A stretch of DNA of 64,000 nucleotides from Sulfuricurvum sp. (GCA_024637295.1 JAGXFL010000011.1:124001-188000); one strand, 5' to 3'; positions 11,726 through 20,097 are shown, counted from the first letter of the stretch. The notes: generated by a model from the sequence alone, not told the origin. Made by a program: numbers and translations.

Positions 11726-12418
11726 GTGAAAATAGCTATTATGGGCGCAATGCGCGAAGAGATCGACCCGATTTTAAGTACGGTTGAAAACTACACCACT
11801 ACCGAATATGCAGGAAATGTGTTTTATGAGTGTACGTATGGCGGTCATGAATTGGTGATTGCCTATTCAAAAATCGGCAAAGTTTTTTCAGCGATTACTG
11901 CGTCAGTGATGTTGGAGCGTTTTAAAGCTCAGACTTTATTGTTTAGCGGTGTCGCAGGGGGTATTAGTAAAGAGTTGAAGATTGGTGATTTGGTCATGGC
12001 TAGCGCACTGTGTCAACATGATGTTGATATTACGGCCTTTGGACATCCTGCCGGTTTTATCCCTGAGGGAACATTGATGATTGAAGCAGATGAACAACTT
12101 CGTTCTTTGGCATCTGAAGTTGCCGTAGATATGGGAGTTGATTTATACGAGGGCGTTATTGCTACGGGCGATCAGTTTGTTGCCAGTAGTGAGCGTAAAG
12201 CATGGATTGAAAAAACTTTCGATGCGGATGCCCTAGAGATGGAAGGGGCAAGTGTCGCATGTGTCTGTCAAAATTTTGGCGTTCCATTTTTCGTACTTCG
12301 TGCGATCAGTGACACAGCAGATGGTGGAGCGAGTGATGATTTTGACGCTTTCTTGAAAACATCGGCGCAAGTAAGCGCGAAGTTTATTTTGGAAATGGTC
12401 AAACGCATTGGCCATTAA
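11726..12418 (+). CDS. mtnN: 5'-methylthioadenosine/S-adenosylhomocysteine nucleosidase
   Basis: It cleaves MTA, SAH and, in some relatives, aminofutalosine (menaquinone route common in this phylum), releasing adenine. The protein starts KIAIMGAMREEIDPIL and carries the family blocks FSGVAGGI, ATGDQFVAS, ALEMEGASVA and FVLRAISDTAD, the last containing the catalytic aspartate. The start is GTG at 11726 with AAAAGGA upstream; the open frame extends further back but that part lies inside the nitrilase gene and is not conserved. Confidence 0.94.
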   Translation: MKIAIMGAMREEIDPILSTVENYTTTEYAGNVFYECTYGGHELVIAYSKIGKVFSAITASVMLERFKAQTLLFSGVAGGISKELKIGDLVMASALCQHDVDITAFGHPAGFIPEGTLMIEADEQLRSLASEVAVDMGVDLYEGVIATGDQFVASSERKAWIEKTFDADALEMEGASVACVCQNFGVPFFVLRAISDTADGGASDDFDAFLKTSAQVSAKFILEMVKRIGH

Positions 12419-13166
12419 ACTCAGTAAAAAGATCATGCGCCGCATGGGTCAAACCAATGCAGCGTTTAATCTGATCGAAGAGGGGGATAAGATCCTCGTC
12501 GGTCTTAGTGGCGGCAAAGATTCTCTCACGATGATCCATGCTCTCATGGAACAGCAGCGTCGCGCCCCATTTAATTTTGAACTGCTTGCTGTCACGGTAA
12601 CGTACGGTATGGGAGAAGATCTATCTGCATTGGTGGCTCATTGCGCCCAACACAACATTCCCCATGTGATTCATGAAACCAATACCTATGAAATCGCGGG
12701 TGATAAAATCCGTAAAAACTCCTCTTTTTGCAGTTTTTTTTCCCGTATGCGTCGAGGCTCACTCTACAGTGCGGCGCTAGAGCATGGATGCAACAAAGTA
12801 GCATTGGGACATCACCTCGATGATGCGGCAGAAAGCTTTTTTATGAACATGATCTACAACGGTCACATGCGCGCTCTTGCACCGAAATACAAGGCCGAAA
12901 ACGGTCTTATTATTATCCGCCCGTTGATTCAGATGCGTGAGCGTCAGTTACGGGCATGTGCAATAGAAAATGAGATGCCAACAATTGGTGATGAAGCGTG
13001 TCCTTCGATGCGATTTGATGTGAAAATGCCCCATGCCAGAGCGAGTATGAAGGAGATGTTAGCCGATATGGAGGAAAAATATCCGGATATCTTTGTCTCT
13101 ATAAACGCTGCTTTTGGACATATCAGTGATGAGACGTTTTTTGATCCGAAACGTTTTAGTCTATAA
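12408..13166 (+). CDS. ttcA: TtcA-family tRNA thiolation PP-loop protein
   Basis: It resembles tRNA 2-thiocytidine synthase. The PP-loop LVGLSGGKDSLTM is intact, as is VALGHHLDDAAESFFMNM. Of the usual iron-sulphur ligands, the CxxC site reads FCSFFSRMRRG, so the second cysteine is replaced by phenylalanine; another cysteine is in GDEACPSM. Cluster binding may therefore differ from E. coli TtcA. The start is uncertain: TTG at 12408 overlaps mtnN by 11 bases, and ATG at 12435 is the alternative. Confidence 0.85.
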   Translation: MAIKLSKKIMRRMGQTNAAFNLIEEGDKILVGLSGGKDSLTMIHALMEQQRRAPFNFELLAVTVTYGMGEDLSALVAHCAQHNIPHVIHETNTYEIAGDKIRKNSSFCSFFSRMRRGSLYSAALEHGCNKVALGHHLDDAAESFFMNMIYNGHMRALAPKYKAENGLIIIRPLIQMRERQLRACAIENEMPTIGDEACPSMRFDVKMPHARASMKEMLADMEEKYPDIFVSINAAFGHISDETFFDPKRFSL

Positions 13167-14121
13167 ATTGTAGTACTTTGTAATCAGCACGGCTCAGTGA
13201 GAGGAAATTGATCTCTTCACGGCTAAACCATTCCCCATCTTCGTTAACAAAATCTTCTTCAGAGATATAGACGTCGGCTTGTAGGGTAAAATGGCTGTAG
13301 TGCTGTGTAATGTGTCCTAAAAATTTTCCTTCGTTATTTTCTAATTCTTCATATTGCATAAATCCCCATAATCCATGCAAAAAACGCTCTTTTCGTTGGG
13401 AGAGGGCAAATTGACCGTTGCGTGTATAAACGACGATAATACGGTTGCGTATGGGTTTGATTTTTTTGATTTTCGGTTGGGGGTACTTTAGGGGAACAGA
13501 TTTACCTTCGCACCCTTTTTCAAAAGGGCACACATCACAAAGCGGTTTTCTTGCCAGACACACCATTGAACCGATATCCATCATCGCTTGATTGTAGTTG
13601 AAAGGATTACCTGAGTCAAAGAGTTCATAGGCCGCTTTCCACAGTAGTTTTTCGTCACGCTTTTCAATGGCGAAATAGCGATGAAGTATCCGTTTGACAT
13701 TGGCATCCAGAATAGGGAGTGGTTCTTTGTACGCAAATGCACTGATGGCATGGGCGGTAGAACGTCCGATACCTGGTAGCTCTAGAAGTTCGAAGGCATT
13801 GTTAGGAAGTATTCCGTTACACTTTTTTGCAGCTGTATGCAAGTTTTTGGCGCGCGTGTAGTAGCCAAGTCCCTCCCACATTTTGAGTACATCGTCCAAA
13901 TCGCTTTGGGCAACATCCAAAAGAGTAGGAAATTTTTCTAAAAAAGGGAAATAAAACCGCTCTAACACTGTTTTGACCTGTGTTTGCTGTAGCATGATTT
14001 CACTCAGGTAAATTTTGTAGGGATCATCTGTAATGCGCCACGGCAAATCATGTCGTCCATTGATTTTGTACCATTGCAAAAGTGAAGTATGAATTTGATT
14101 ATGCATGAAATATTGTATCAA
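13156..14121 (-). CDS. mutY: A/G-specific adenine glycosylase
   Basis: It removes adenine paired with 8-oxoguanine in base-excision repair. The N-terminal block DLPWRITDDPYKIYLSEIML, the helix-hairpin-helix LPGIGRSTAHAI followed by the catalytic aspartate region PILDANVKRIL, and the iron-sulphur cluster cysteines in CLARKPLCDVCPFEKGC are all visible. The C-terminal NUDIX-like domain that recognises oxoG follows (FALSQRKERFLHGLWGF). It is convergent with the preceding operon, overlapping ttcA by 11 bases at the 3' ends. Confidence 0.95.
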   Translation of the reverse strand: MIQYFMHNQIHTSLLQWYKINGRHDLPWRITDDPYKIYLSEIMLQQTQVKTVLERFYFPFLEKFPTLLDVAQSDLDDVLKMWEGLGYYTRAKNLHTAAKKCNGILPNNAFELLELPGIGRSTAHAISAFAYKEPLPILDANVKRILHRYFAIEKRDEKLLWKAAYELFDSGNPFNYNQAMMDIGSMVCLARKPLCDVCPFEKGCEGKSVPLKYPQPKIKKIKPIRNRIIVVYTRNGQFALSQRKERFLHGLWGFMQYEELENNEGKFLGHITQHYSHFTLQADVYISEEDFVNEDGEWFSREEINFLSLSRADYKVLQFID

Positions 14122-14176
14122 AATGTCTTATAAAAAAGATAATATTTATTACTGAAGTTTTTAAGTAAGTAAGGAG

Positions 14177-14182
14177 TATAAT
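14177..14182 (+). promoter_or_regulatory. Putative -10 box of the tRNA-fMet promoter
   Basis: TATAAT lies 27 bases before the tRNA gene and is followed by a GC-rich CCGCC segment, as in many stable-RNA promoters. No convincing -35 hexamer is seen. It is on the host side of the prophage junction, so the tRNA keeps its own promoter. Confidence 0.55.
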
Positions 14183-14209
14183 CCGCCTAGAAAAAGAATA
14201 CCTTCATAC

Positions 14210-14288
<79 letters not shown>

Positions 14289-14318
14289 ATTATCCCCTAA
14301 AATAGCCACTTTCAAGCC

Positions 14319-15536
14319 TTATCCAATCTTTTTAAAATCTGTCACATTTGTCACTGTGTCCATTTTGTGTCCACGCTGTGTCCGCTCGGATTGTGACCCA
14401 ACCTCAAACTCATCAAGAAAGCTTGCTCTCTTGATCTCTTTCTCATAAATATACTTCGCATAAAATTTGAGTGTGATGCTTGGGTTGCTATGCCCCATCA
14501 CTTTTGACACCCAAATAATGTCCTCTCCTCGGCTGATCATCATCGTAGCGAATGTGTGCCGCGTCTGATACTGATCTCTCGCCTCCATCTGTAACCGTTT
14601 AATAAGTGGGTTCCAGTATGTCTTTTGGACAGAGCTGGCATGCCTAAACGATTCCCCATGGGTATTGACAAATATCGCGCCACCCTTGAGCCCAGTTGTT
14701 TTGAACTGTTCCATCAGTGCTTTGGAGACTAGCGGCAACATATCAATCGTTCGGATCGAACTCTCGGTTTTAGGATCAGAGGTGATCCCATTGCGTACCG
14801 ATCTCTCGATTCGGATCTTATTACTGACAAAGTTGATATCTTCCCATCGTAGTGCCATCATCTCTCCGGTACGCATACCGCTGAAAAATGAGAGCGTTAA
14901 AAAGTTCCGATACCATCCTTCGGCATTTTCTAGGATGTATTTCACTTCATCTAGGGAAAATGGGTAGACCTCAGCGCTTTTTTGCTTGACCCCTTTCATC
15001 CCTTGAAAAGGACTCTTTGAAATCAGCCCATCAGCTGCCGCGTCGTTCATGATCCCTTGGAGTACCATACGGATGTTATGCACCCGCTTGGGGCTTACCC
15101 CGCTGTCTTTTAGTTTACCTTGCCACGATAGCAGATCAGTTTGTACAATCTTAGATAGTGGAATCGTCCCAAAAAATGGTATAATTCTCTGCTTAAATAT
15201 TCCAAGGTACTCTTTATGGGTATTCTCTCGTCGATCTGTTCTATGAGCTTCGAGAGATTTATAACCATACTCTTCGACCGTTATCTCTCCGTCGTTTTTC
15301 TCAACTTCGATCTTGTCATTTCCTAATATTCGATCCAGCTCTTTTTGCCAGTTCTTCTCGACGTATTTCAAATTAGCTGGCGTTGCAGGTCGTCCGGTAC
15401 TCTTTCGATGCCGGACACCATCGACTCTTACATCGAGGTATACCATCCCGCCGCGTTCTTTACAGTTTTTATAATTGCTCATATCGTCTCCAATACTTGC
15501 AGTGCTTTGTGGGCGACGAATTGTACCCAATAGCAT
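14319..15536 (-). CDS. int: Phage tyrosine integrase
   Basis: It catalyses site-specific recombination between attP and the tRNA-fMet attB. There is an N-terminal arm-type DNA-binding domain (GGMVYLDVRVDGVRHRKSTG), a SAM-like core-binding domain, and the catalytic domain with Arg in SFFSGMRTGEMMALRW, the RH pair in YQTRHTFATMM and the closing MGHSNPSITLKFYAKY holding the nucleophile tyrosine. The C-terminus faces attL. Two starts have good ribosome sites: ATG at 15536 (AGGAGGGTAAG) and ATG at 15482 (TTGGAGACGAT). Confidence 0.95.
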   Translation of the reverse strand: MLLGTIRRPQSTASIGDDMSNYKNCKERGGMVYLDVRVDGVRHRKSTGRPATPANLKYVEKNWQKELDRILGNDKIEVEKNDGEITVEEYGYKSLEAHRTDRRENTHKEYLGIFKQRIIPFFGTIPLSKIVQTDLLSWQGKLKDSGVSPKRVHNIRMVLQGIMNDAAADGLISKSPFQGMKGVKQKSAEVYPFSLDEVKYILENAEGWYRNFLTLSFFSGMRTGEMMALRWEDINFVSNKIRIERSVRNGITSDPKTESSIRTIDMLPLVSKALMEQFKTTGLKGGAIFVNTHGESFRHASSVQKTYWNPLIKRLQMEARDQYQTRHTFATMMISRGEDIIWVSKVMGHSNPSITLKFYAKYIYEKEIKRASFLDEFEVGSQSERTQRGHKMDTVTNVTDFKKIG

Positions 15537-15682
15537 CTTACCCTCCTATTTTTGAACTCTCGGTGATGGAGTGGCGCAGCCATCTTCTAATGGCATACCA
15601 CTACATCATAAAAAGCTCAGTTTGACAATAAGTTTTCAAAGGACTTGTTAAGACTGCTGCTACATGTAGACAGTAGGCTTAA

Positions 15683-15958
15683 TTAAGCGCTTTTACGAAC
15701 TGTTATATTGTGGATCGCCGTGCGGCGGATATACGTCTGTCTCCCATTTTTTCGGATATCGTGCATCGGGTCGATATCCCCATTGCGGATCTTCTTACGA
15801 ATTGCCTCTTCACTCACTCCCTTCATCGCCGCGACCTCTGCCACTGTGGCATAGTCGCTTTTAAACAGAGCACGCAACTCACCAATTTCATTCAGAGCAC
15901 GGTCGAGCTTACTCGTCATCTCTTTCATCATTGCCATGATCCGCGCTTCAAACATCAT
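15683..15958 (-). CDS. Small helix-turn-helix protein, excisionase-like
   Basis: This 91-residue protein has an N-terminal helix rich in Met and Glu and a C-terminal MerR/HTH_17-like DNA-binding domain (ATVAEVAAMKGVSEEAIRKK, then NGRQTYIRRTAI). The start at 15958 forms an ATGA overlap with the upstream gene; a longer frame from 15982 is less likely. Its place beside the integrase makes an excisionase or recombination directionality role plausible but unproven. The 150 bp between it and int hold a perfect 10-bp palindrome CTACATGTAG that could be a binding site. Confidence 0.75.
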   Translation of the reverse strand: MMFEARIMAMMKEMTSKLDRALNEIGELRALFKSDYATVAEVAAMKGVSEEAIRKKIRNGDIDPMHDIRKNGRQTYIRRTAIHNITVRKSA

Positions 15959-16467
15959 AAGACAACCCCTTTTCCATCCCATTGCCCTTTACGGCGGAGG
16001 TGATCACTTGTGATTGCTCCAGCTCTAATTGCATTGAGCATGACATTTGCCATAATCACAGTTACTTCTTTAACATCATTTTCATGATAAATTGGCTCTT
16101 TTATGAGTTTTCCTCCAGTCTTGCTAATATATACTAATCCCCATTTTTCAGGAATTTCTTCGGGCTTTATCAACCCATTAGGGCACGCATAGATTTTATA
16201 GTGCCCATAAGGATGATTATGAAGTTTTTTAGCATCTGCAAAAAAATCTGACCGAGACACTTTTACCTCAATATTAACCGTTGAGTTGGCACCCCATATT
16301 CCTAATACATCAGGCTGCTCATCACCATACATTGAGAGATAGTTTGTAGGTTCTTGAAGAATAATTCGACATCTCAAATTACTATCAATAGTAGTTTTTG
16401 TTGCTCTATTAGATAACCATGTTGCTGCCAATCGAGTACAGTGTTTATGATTCAGTTCATAGCTCAT
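15955..16467 (-). CDS. PDDEXK nuclease of MmcB-like type
   Basis: The core reads QPDVLGIWGANSTVNIEVKV followed by SRSDFFADAKK, matching the D...ExK arrangement of PDDEXK nucleases. The ExKVSxxDFxxDxK form is like MmcB-family DNA-repair proteins, and the later YKIYACPNGLIKPEEIPEKWGLVY agrees. A metal-dependent role on phage DNA is inference. The start at 16467 gives an ATGA overlap with the upstream replication-like gene. It is in the leftward early operon with the excisionase-like gene. Confidence 0.7.
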   Translation of the reverse strand: MSYELNHKHCTRLAATWLSNRATKTTIDSNLRCRIILQEPTNYLSMYGDEQPDVLGIWGANSTVNIEVKVSRSDFFADAKKLHNHPYGHYKIYACPNGLIKPEEIPEKWGLVYISKTGGKLIKEPIYHENDVKEVTVIMANVMLNAIRAGAITSDHLRRKGQWDGKGVVL

Positions 16468-17339
16468 CCCACACTCTCCCACACAGGCTTAATCTCATGC
16501 GCCACAAACCCACCGTCGCTGATATTACGCATGATATTGGCGAATCCAACCGCAGTGATAATTGATAGCTCTTTTTCATCGAAGCGTGCGGTATCCCACG
16601 ATCCGTCCTCTTCCATCTTTGTAAGATTATTTGCTTGAGCACTATTAAAAAGCTCATCTGAAAGAACCGAACACTTAGCGCGGAAACTCTCAAACGGGTC
16701 AAGCGGAGCCGCCGCCCCATTTGAAATTTTTTTGGGCTCACCTTTACCCTCATAATCACACCATCGCTTCGCATTGAGCCACGCAGAAGCCATCTTCGGC
16801 TCTTGCCAAGACTTCTCTGCGAGGTCTGCTATGTAGTGATTGAGCCCAAACATGATTTCGTTGAAATGTTTTGCGTGCTTCGCGAATACCTTGCAGGCAT
16901 TTTCACGGTCGCGGTAGTTGATTGTATTGTAGAGTTCCCAAAAAGTAAGCCAGTTCGCGTGATCATCCGCGCCCATTTTCGCCTCATACTCTTTGCGCGG
17001 CTTAGAATCCGCCGGCGGATTTTCCCCTTGCTTAATAGCGGCCGCCCCATTTGCGATTTTTTTGAGGCTATGAATCTCTCTCCACAACTTCGTCGTTCGC
17101 ATCTTGAAATGTCCCGACTTCTCGACAACTCCGGTACAAACGAGCATATCGACCGACCGAACCATAGTGCGGCTCGAAAAGTTGAACAACTCCCCGATCT
17201 CTTTGGACTTTTTAAACGCCCAAGGCTCTTCATTATACGGAGAGTACGCGTAAAAATCGATAGCAGCGGCTATAACGTACTCATCTACGCTCAGACCTAG
17301 CTCCGCCCTTATATCATTGTGGACCGTCGTGGATAGCAT
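16464..17339 (-). CDS. Winged-helix replication-like protein
   Basis: The N-terminal 90 residues look like a winged helix of phage replication-initiator type (LGLSVDEYVIAAAIDFYA, FNFSSRTMVRSVDMLVCTGV). The middle (WLTFWELYNTINYRDRENAC) resembles phage replisome-organiser proteins. Two in-frame repeat inserts, KKIANGAAA and KKISNGAAAP, and one palindromic insert (NPPADSK) lie in linkers. In the circular phage it would be close to the helicase gene. The role in origin binding is inference. Confidence 0.6.
   Translation of the reverse strand: MLSTTVHNDIRAELGLSVDEYVIAAAIDFYAYSPYNEEPWAFKKSKEIGELFNFSSRTMVRSVDMLVCTGVVEKSGHFKMRTTKLWREIHSLKKIANGAAAIKQGENPPADSKPRKEYEAKMGADDHANWLTFWELYNTINYRDRENACKVFAKHAKHFNEIMFGLNHYIADLAEKSWQEPKMASAWLNAKRWCDYEGKGEPKKISNGAAAPLDPFESFRAKCSVLSDELFNSAQANNLTKMEEDGSWDTARFDEKELSIITAVGFANIMRNISDGGFVAHEIKPVWESVG
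17006..17021. repeat. Palindromic element copy 1
   Basis: AATCCGCCGGCGGATT, a perfect 16-bp palindrome, lies in frame in the replication-like gene and encodes NPPAD. Six further copies or near copies occur at 18896, 26032, 31696, 33830, 43050 and 49537, all inside ORFs of the prophage. Confidence 0.85.
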
Positions 17340-17564
17340 CTATTCGCTCGGCTTAGGGGTAATACCAAAGATATGATCAATACTTACTTGGTGCTCAATA
17401 CAAGCCTCTATAAGGTTTCTAACTGGAGCAGTACCATTTGCTTTAGCTTTTGATATTGCAGATCGGTCAACACCAATGATTTTAGCCAATGCCGTATCAC
17501 TATCTGCATTGAAAGCCACTTTAGCTTTTGCAAGTGCTGCTAAGTATATTTCGGATATTTGCAA
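17340..17564 (-). CDS. Cro-like repressor
   Basis: The 74-residue protein is almost entirely one helix-turn-helix domain (DTALAKIIGVDRSAISKAKA). It is transcribed away from the CI-like gene with a 107-bp divergent gap, the usual cro/cI arrangement. Its sequence resembles the N-terminal domain of the adjacent CI-like protein (for example HQVSIDHIFG versus RGISSDYIFTG), suggesting both recognise related operators. Confidence 0.8.
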   Translation of the reverse strand: MQISEIYLAALAKAKVAFNADSDTALAKIIGVDRSAISKAKANGTAPVRNLIEACIEHQVSIDHIFGITPKPSE

Positions 17565-17671
17565 TTTTTATCCCTTTTAATTGTGATTTTGTTGTATAAT
17601 CATACATACCAATTAAGTTATTGTTGAATTATGTCATCATTAAACTTAAACTCTAATTAGGAGAATCCGAA
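17565..17671. promoter_or_regulatory. Divergent cro/cI control region
   Basis: This AT-rich gap of 107 bp separates the two repressor genes and must hold both promoters and operators. A TATAAT stands at 17595-17600 on the plus strand, and AATTAAGTTATTGTTGAATT (17610-17629) is an imperfect inverted repeat that could be an operator. The CI-like gene has a good ribosome site (TTAGGAGAATCC). Confidence 0.5.
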
Positions 17672-18349
17672 ATGAAGTTAATATTTTCCGAAGTCATGGA
17701 TAGACTGAAAGATGAATTGGGATTTACTGAAGATCAACAAATGGCAAAACACATGAAAATGTCTAACGCTGCCTACTCTGAGCGTAAAACTCGTGATTCA
17801 TTACCGTATGAAAAGATTATTAATATCTGCCGTGATCGAGGGATCAGCTCAGATTATATTTTTACAGGGATTCGTGGTGAGCTGAACGGGAAGATCATTC
17901 ATACATTAGATCAGTCTGATTTTGATGAAACGAAAATGATAGTGGTCCCCTATTTTGAAAATATCAAATCCATACCTACTGTATCAACTGATCAGCCCGA
18001 TAATCTCTCTTATATCATTCTCCCAAAATTAGATCACCCTGAGTTACTGAGTGAAGGTTATACCCTCAATGCGGTCAGTATAAATGATGACTCAATGGAG
18101 GGTACAATCTTAAATGGAGGGATATTGCTCTTTGATATTAATGATCACGGAATGGAGTCAGGTAAAATTTACGTTATTCAATCCGGTAGTGAGAAAATGC
18201 TTAAGCGAATTTTCAACGACCCATCCACCCCTGATAAAGTGTTATTAAAATCAGACAATATTTATTACCCACCATTTGATGTAAATCGTAATGAAGTAGA
18301 AGTAATCGGTCGTGTTGTGGTTATTTATAACCGAGCAAAACTCATTTGA
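17672..18349 (+). CDS. CI-type phage repressor with S24 peptidase domain
   Basis: It keeps lysogeny and is predicted to self-cleave on RecA activation. The N-terminus is an HTH of the phage CI family (DQQMAKHMKMSNAAYSERKT), and the C-terminal half is a LexA/S24 fold. The catalytic serine is in INDDSMEGT and the lysine in GSEKMLKRIF. No clear Ala-Gly cleavage site is obvious by eye between the domains. The length of 225 residues is usual for this class. It faces away from the cro-like gene. Confidence 0.88.
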   Translation: MKLIFSEVMDRLKDELGFTEDQQMAKHMKMSNAAYSERKTRDSLPYEKIINICRDRGISSDYIFTGIRGELNGKIIHTLDQSDFDETKMIVVPYFENIKSIPTVSTDQPDNLSYIILPKLDHPELLSEGYTLNAVSINDDSMEGTILNGGILLFDINDHGMESGKIYVIQSGSEKMLKRIFNDPSTPDKVLLKSDNIYYPPFDVNRNEVEVIGRVVVIYNRAKLI

Positions 18350-18403
18350 GAAAAGAGAGAAAACACAATAATATACTTAATCTTTCTTATTATAGTAAGA
18401 GAC

Positions 18404-18476
18404 ACGCCAAAATGACACTTTAAAAACGCCATTTTGGCACTTTGCACAGTTTTCTAACGTGCCATTTTGGCACTTT
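18404..18476. repeat. Array of GCCATTTTGGCAC motifs
   Basis: Two copies of GCCATTTTGGCACTTTGC start at 18428 and 18461, and an inverted, imperfect copy (ACGCCAAAATGACACTTT) at 18404. The copy at 18459-18473 is itself a hairpin, GTGCCA-TTT-TGGCAC. Such spaced copies next to the repressor gene could be operators or replication iterons; nothing in the sequence decides this. Confidence 0.7.
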
Positions 18477-18480
18477 GCCA

Positions 18481-18540
18481 CCGCGCCCCATTTGCACAAA
18501 ATTTGCCCGATCCGACCCGCGCCCCATTTGCGATTTTTTT
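18481..18540 (-). repeat. CAAATGGGGCG repeat, two copies in tandem
   Basis: Read on the minus strand, AAATCGCAAATGGGGCGCGG (with four more A before it) and a variant GTGCAAATGGGGCGCGG lie 36 bp apart. The same element is in the replication-like gene (16709-16740 and 17038-17069) and, in the opposite direction, at 19071-19097 and 19117-19138. The 16.7-kb and 19.07-kb copies share about 27 identical bases. Confidence 0.75.
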
Positions 18541-18868
18541 CTCTTGCACTCTTGGACAGAGCTGTAGAATTTTTGGGAATTTTTCAGCGGTTCATTGTTG
18601 GACAATCGATATTTTCTATGTAATGGTGTATTTGCACCCATGGGGTGTATGGCGCACCCCCGCGTGGGGGACAGCCCCCCGTCTCCTACAGAAAAAAATC
18701 ATAGCCCAGTAGTAAAACGAATAAACCAAAGCAAACTATCACCGTAAATAAATTCCCAATCCCCACAATTCCTACGTACTATTTAGTCACAAAATCATAA
18801 AATTGTGACCATACTATTATATCGGATGCCGTGCGCAGTGGGTCTATCAACTTTAAAGACGTCGGGCT

Positions 18869-19141
18869 ATGTACCCGAAGTGCCCCGATTGTGCAAATCC
18901 GCTGGCGGATTATGTCGCCCTATCTGCTTGGTCGGTTCATACTAGAATTGGATTTTCGGACATGTCTAATTTTACGTGGGGATGCGGCGTTTACGCCCAA
19001 AAAACAGAGAAAAAGTCCGGAGTTATTTCACTCACAGGCAACAGTCGTTCCGATAAAGCCCAAAAAAGAGCCAAAAAAATTTCAAATGGGGCGGCGGTCG
19101 GAGGAAGAAAAGGGGATTTTCGCGCAAATGGGGCGTGGTGA
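18869..19141 (+). CDS. Possible small zinc-finger-like ORF
   Basis: The frame begins MYPKCPDCANPLADYVALSA and has a later WGCG, so a Cys-based zinc site is possible (CPDC plus one later Cys). It includes a palindromic element (NPLAD) and a KKISNGAA repeat, then ends in a Gly/Arg-rich tail. No good ribosome site is seen. It may be a decayed gene rather than an active one. Confidence 0.3.
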   Translation: MYPKCPDCANPLADYVALSAWSVHTRIGFSDMSNFTWGCGVYAQKTEKKSGVISLTGNSRSDKAQKRAKKISNGAAVGGRKGDFRANGAW

Positions 19142-19193
19142 ATATGGTGGGAAATGTGTGGTAGAATATGAGAAATAACCTAGTGGAGTTCCT

Positions 19194-19760
19194 ATGCTCA
19201 AGCTATCATCGTTCATCGTTGCCTCAGCGCTGTTTATATCAGGATGTGCAACCAAGACTTATACCTTCACCCCGATCAATGAAACAGTGCCTATGCGTGC
19301 CGATACCGCCGCTATTACAGTCATCGCTCCACAAAACTTTCATATTGGTGTTGCTTTTAGTATGTTTACTAACTATGACTACTTCCTAGACTGCTTGGAA
19401 GATACTTGTAAGGTCGGAAAGATGAACTCACTCCAATACATTACACTCTACTCCAATGGAGGAAAACATACACTCTACACAAAGCTATCAGAAGATGGAT
19501 TCACAAACTCTCTCATTGTGATTGATAAGAATGCCACCGCCAGTATATCTTTTGACGTAAATACTACAGATCGGTCCTATGTGTTACATGAGTGGGAACT
19601 TTCTTCAGCATCTCTTATGATGCCATTAGCAGCAGAGCCTTCAATTTTAAAAGTGATTGATGAGGACAATGCAAAAATACTCTTACAAAAAATAATTGAT
19701 GGTAATGATCGATTAGCCGCAGGCTTCATAAGTAAGCAGGGAATAACTTACCAACACTAA
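19194..19760 (+). CDS. Prophage-encoded lipoprotein
   Basis: The signal peptide ends in the lipobox LFISGCATK, so the 188-residue product is probably anchored in the outer or inner membrane. No known domain is recognised in the rest, though VLHEWELSSASLMMPLAAEP near the end is distinctive. It is the first of three envelope-directed genes placed between the repressor and the partition operon, a usual position for lysogenic conversion or superinfection-exclusion genes. That role is inference. Confidence 0.75.
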   Translation: MLKLSSFIVASALFISGCATKTYTFTPINETVPMRADTAAITVIAPQNFHIGVAFSMFTNYDYFLDCLEDTCKVGKMNSLQYITLYSNGGKHTLYTKLSEDGFTNSLIVIDKNATASISFDVNTTDRSYVLHEWELSSASLMMPLAAEPSILKVIDEDNAKILLQKIIDGNDRLAAGFISKQGITYQH

Positions 19761-19842
19761 AACAATCGCAACCCTACCATTACTACCTGAAATGTGATCG
19801 TTGCTTGTAGAGGCTCTGAGAGATAATACTAAAAGGATATCC

Positions 19843-20097
19843 ATGAGTAAAGTAGCATTTTTAATACTACTTTTGATTTCTATGACAAACGCAGAAGAAT
19901 ATGTAGATACTAATGGATGGGTTAATGATACATTGCCAGAAGGTTTCCATGTTATTTATACCCCTCCTAAAGTAAAAAAATACATAGCAATCTATGAAGA
20001 TGGTACTGTCATATTCCCCGATGGCACTAAAACAAAATTTGATCCTAAATCAGATGAATACCTAAATCTTCTAAATCCTAAAAAGTTGCATGATTAA
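19843..20097 (+). CDS. Small secreted protein, unknown
   Basis: It is an 84-residue product with a clear signal peptide (MSKVAFLILLLISMTNAEE) and a short mature part with repeated Asp/Gly turns (YEDGTVIFPDGTKTKFD). The ATG at 19843 has AAAAGGA upstream; an earlier in-frame TTG at 19801 is weaker. It ends directly before the next membrane-protein gene (TAAATG junction), so the two are probably co-translated. No family is recognised. Confidence 0.65.
   Translation: MSKVAFLILLLISMTNAEEYVDTNGWVNDTLPEGFHVIYTPPKVKKYIAIYEDGTVIFPDGTKTKFDPKSDEYLNLLNPKKLHD

Larger units (their letters stand above)
18350..19193. other. Repeat-rich, mostly non-coding stretch
   Basis: About 840 bp between the repressor and a lipoprotein gene has no strongly supported gene. 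It holds three copies of a GCCAAAATGG/GCCATTTTGGC motif, four copies of a GGGGCG/CAAATGGGG repeat, one palindromic element copy (18896-18911) and a possible small ORF (18869-19141). Open frames on the opposite strand here are Lys/Gly/Arg-rich and look like repeat translation. Confidence 0.6.

Noticed and set aside
18420-18712. Two opposing short ORFs in the repeat-rich stretch
   Set aside because: Both are made mostly of repeat units and lack ribosome sites.
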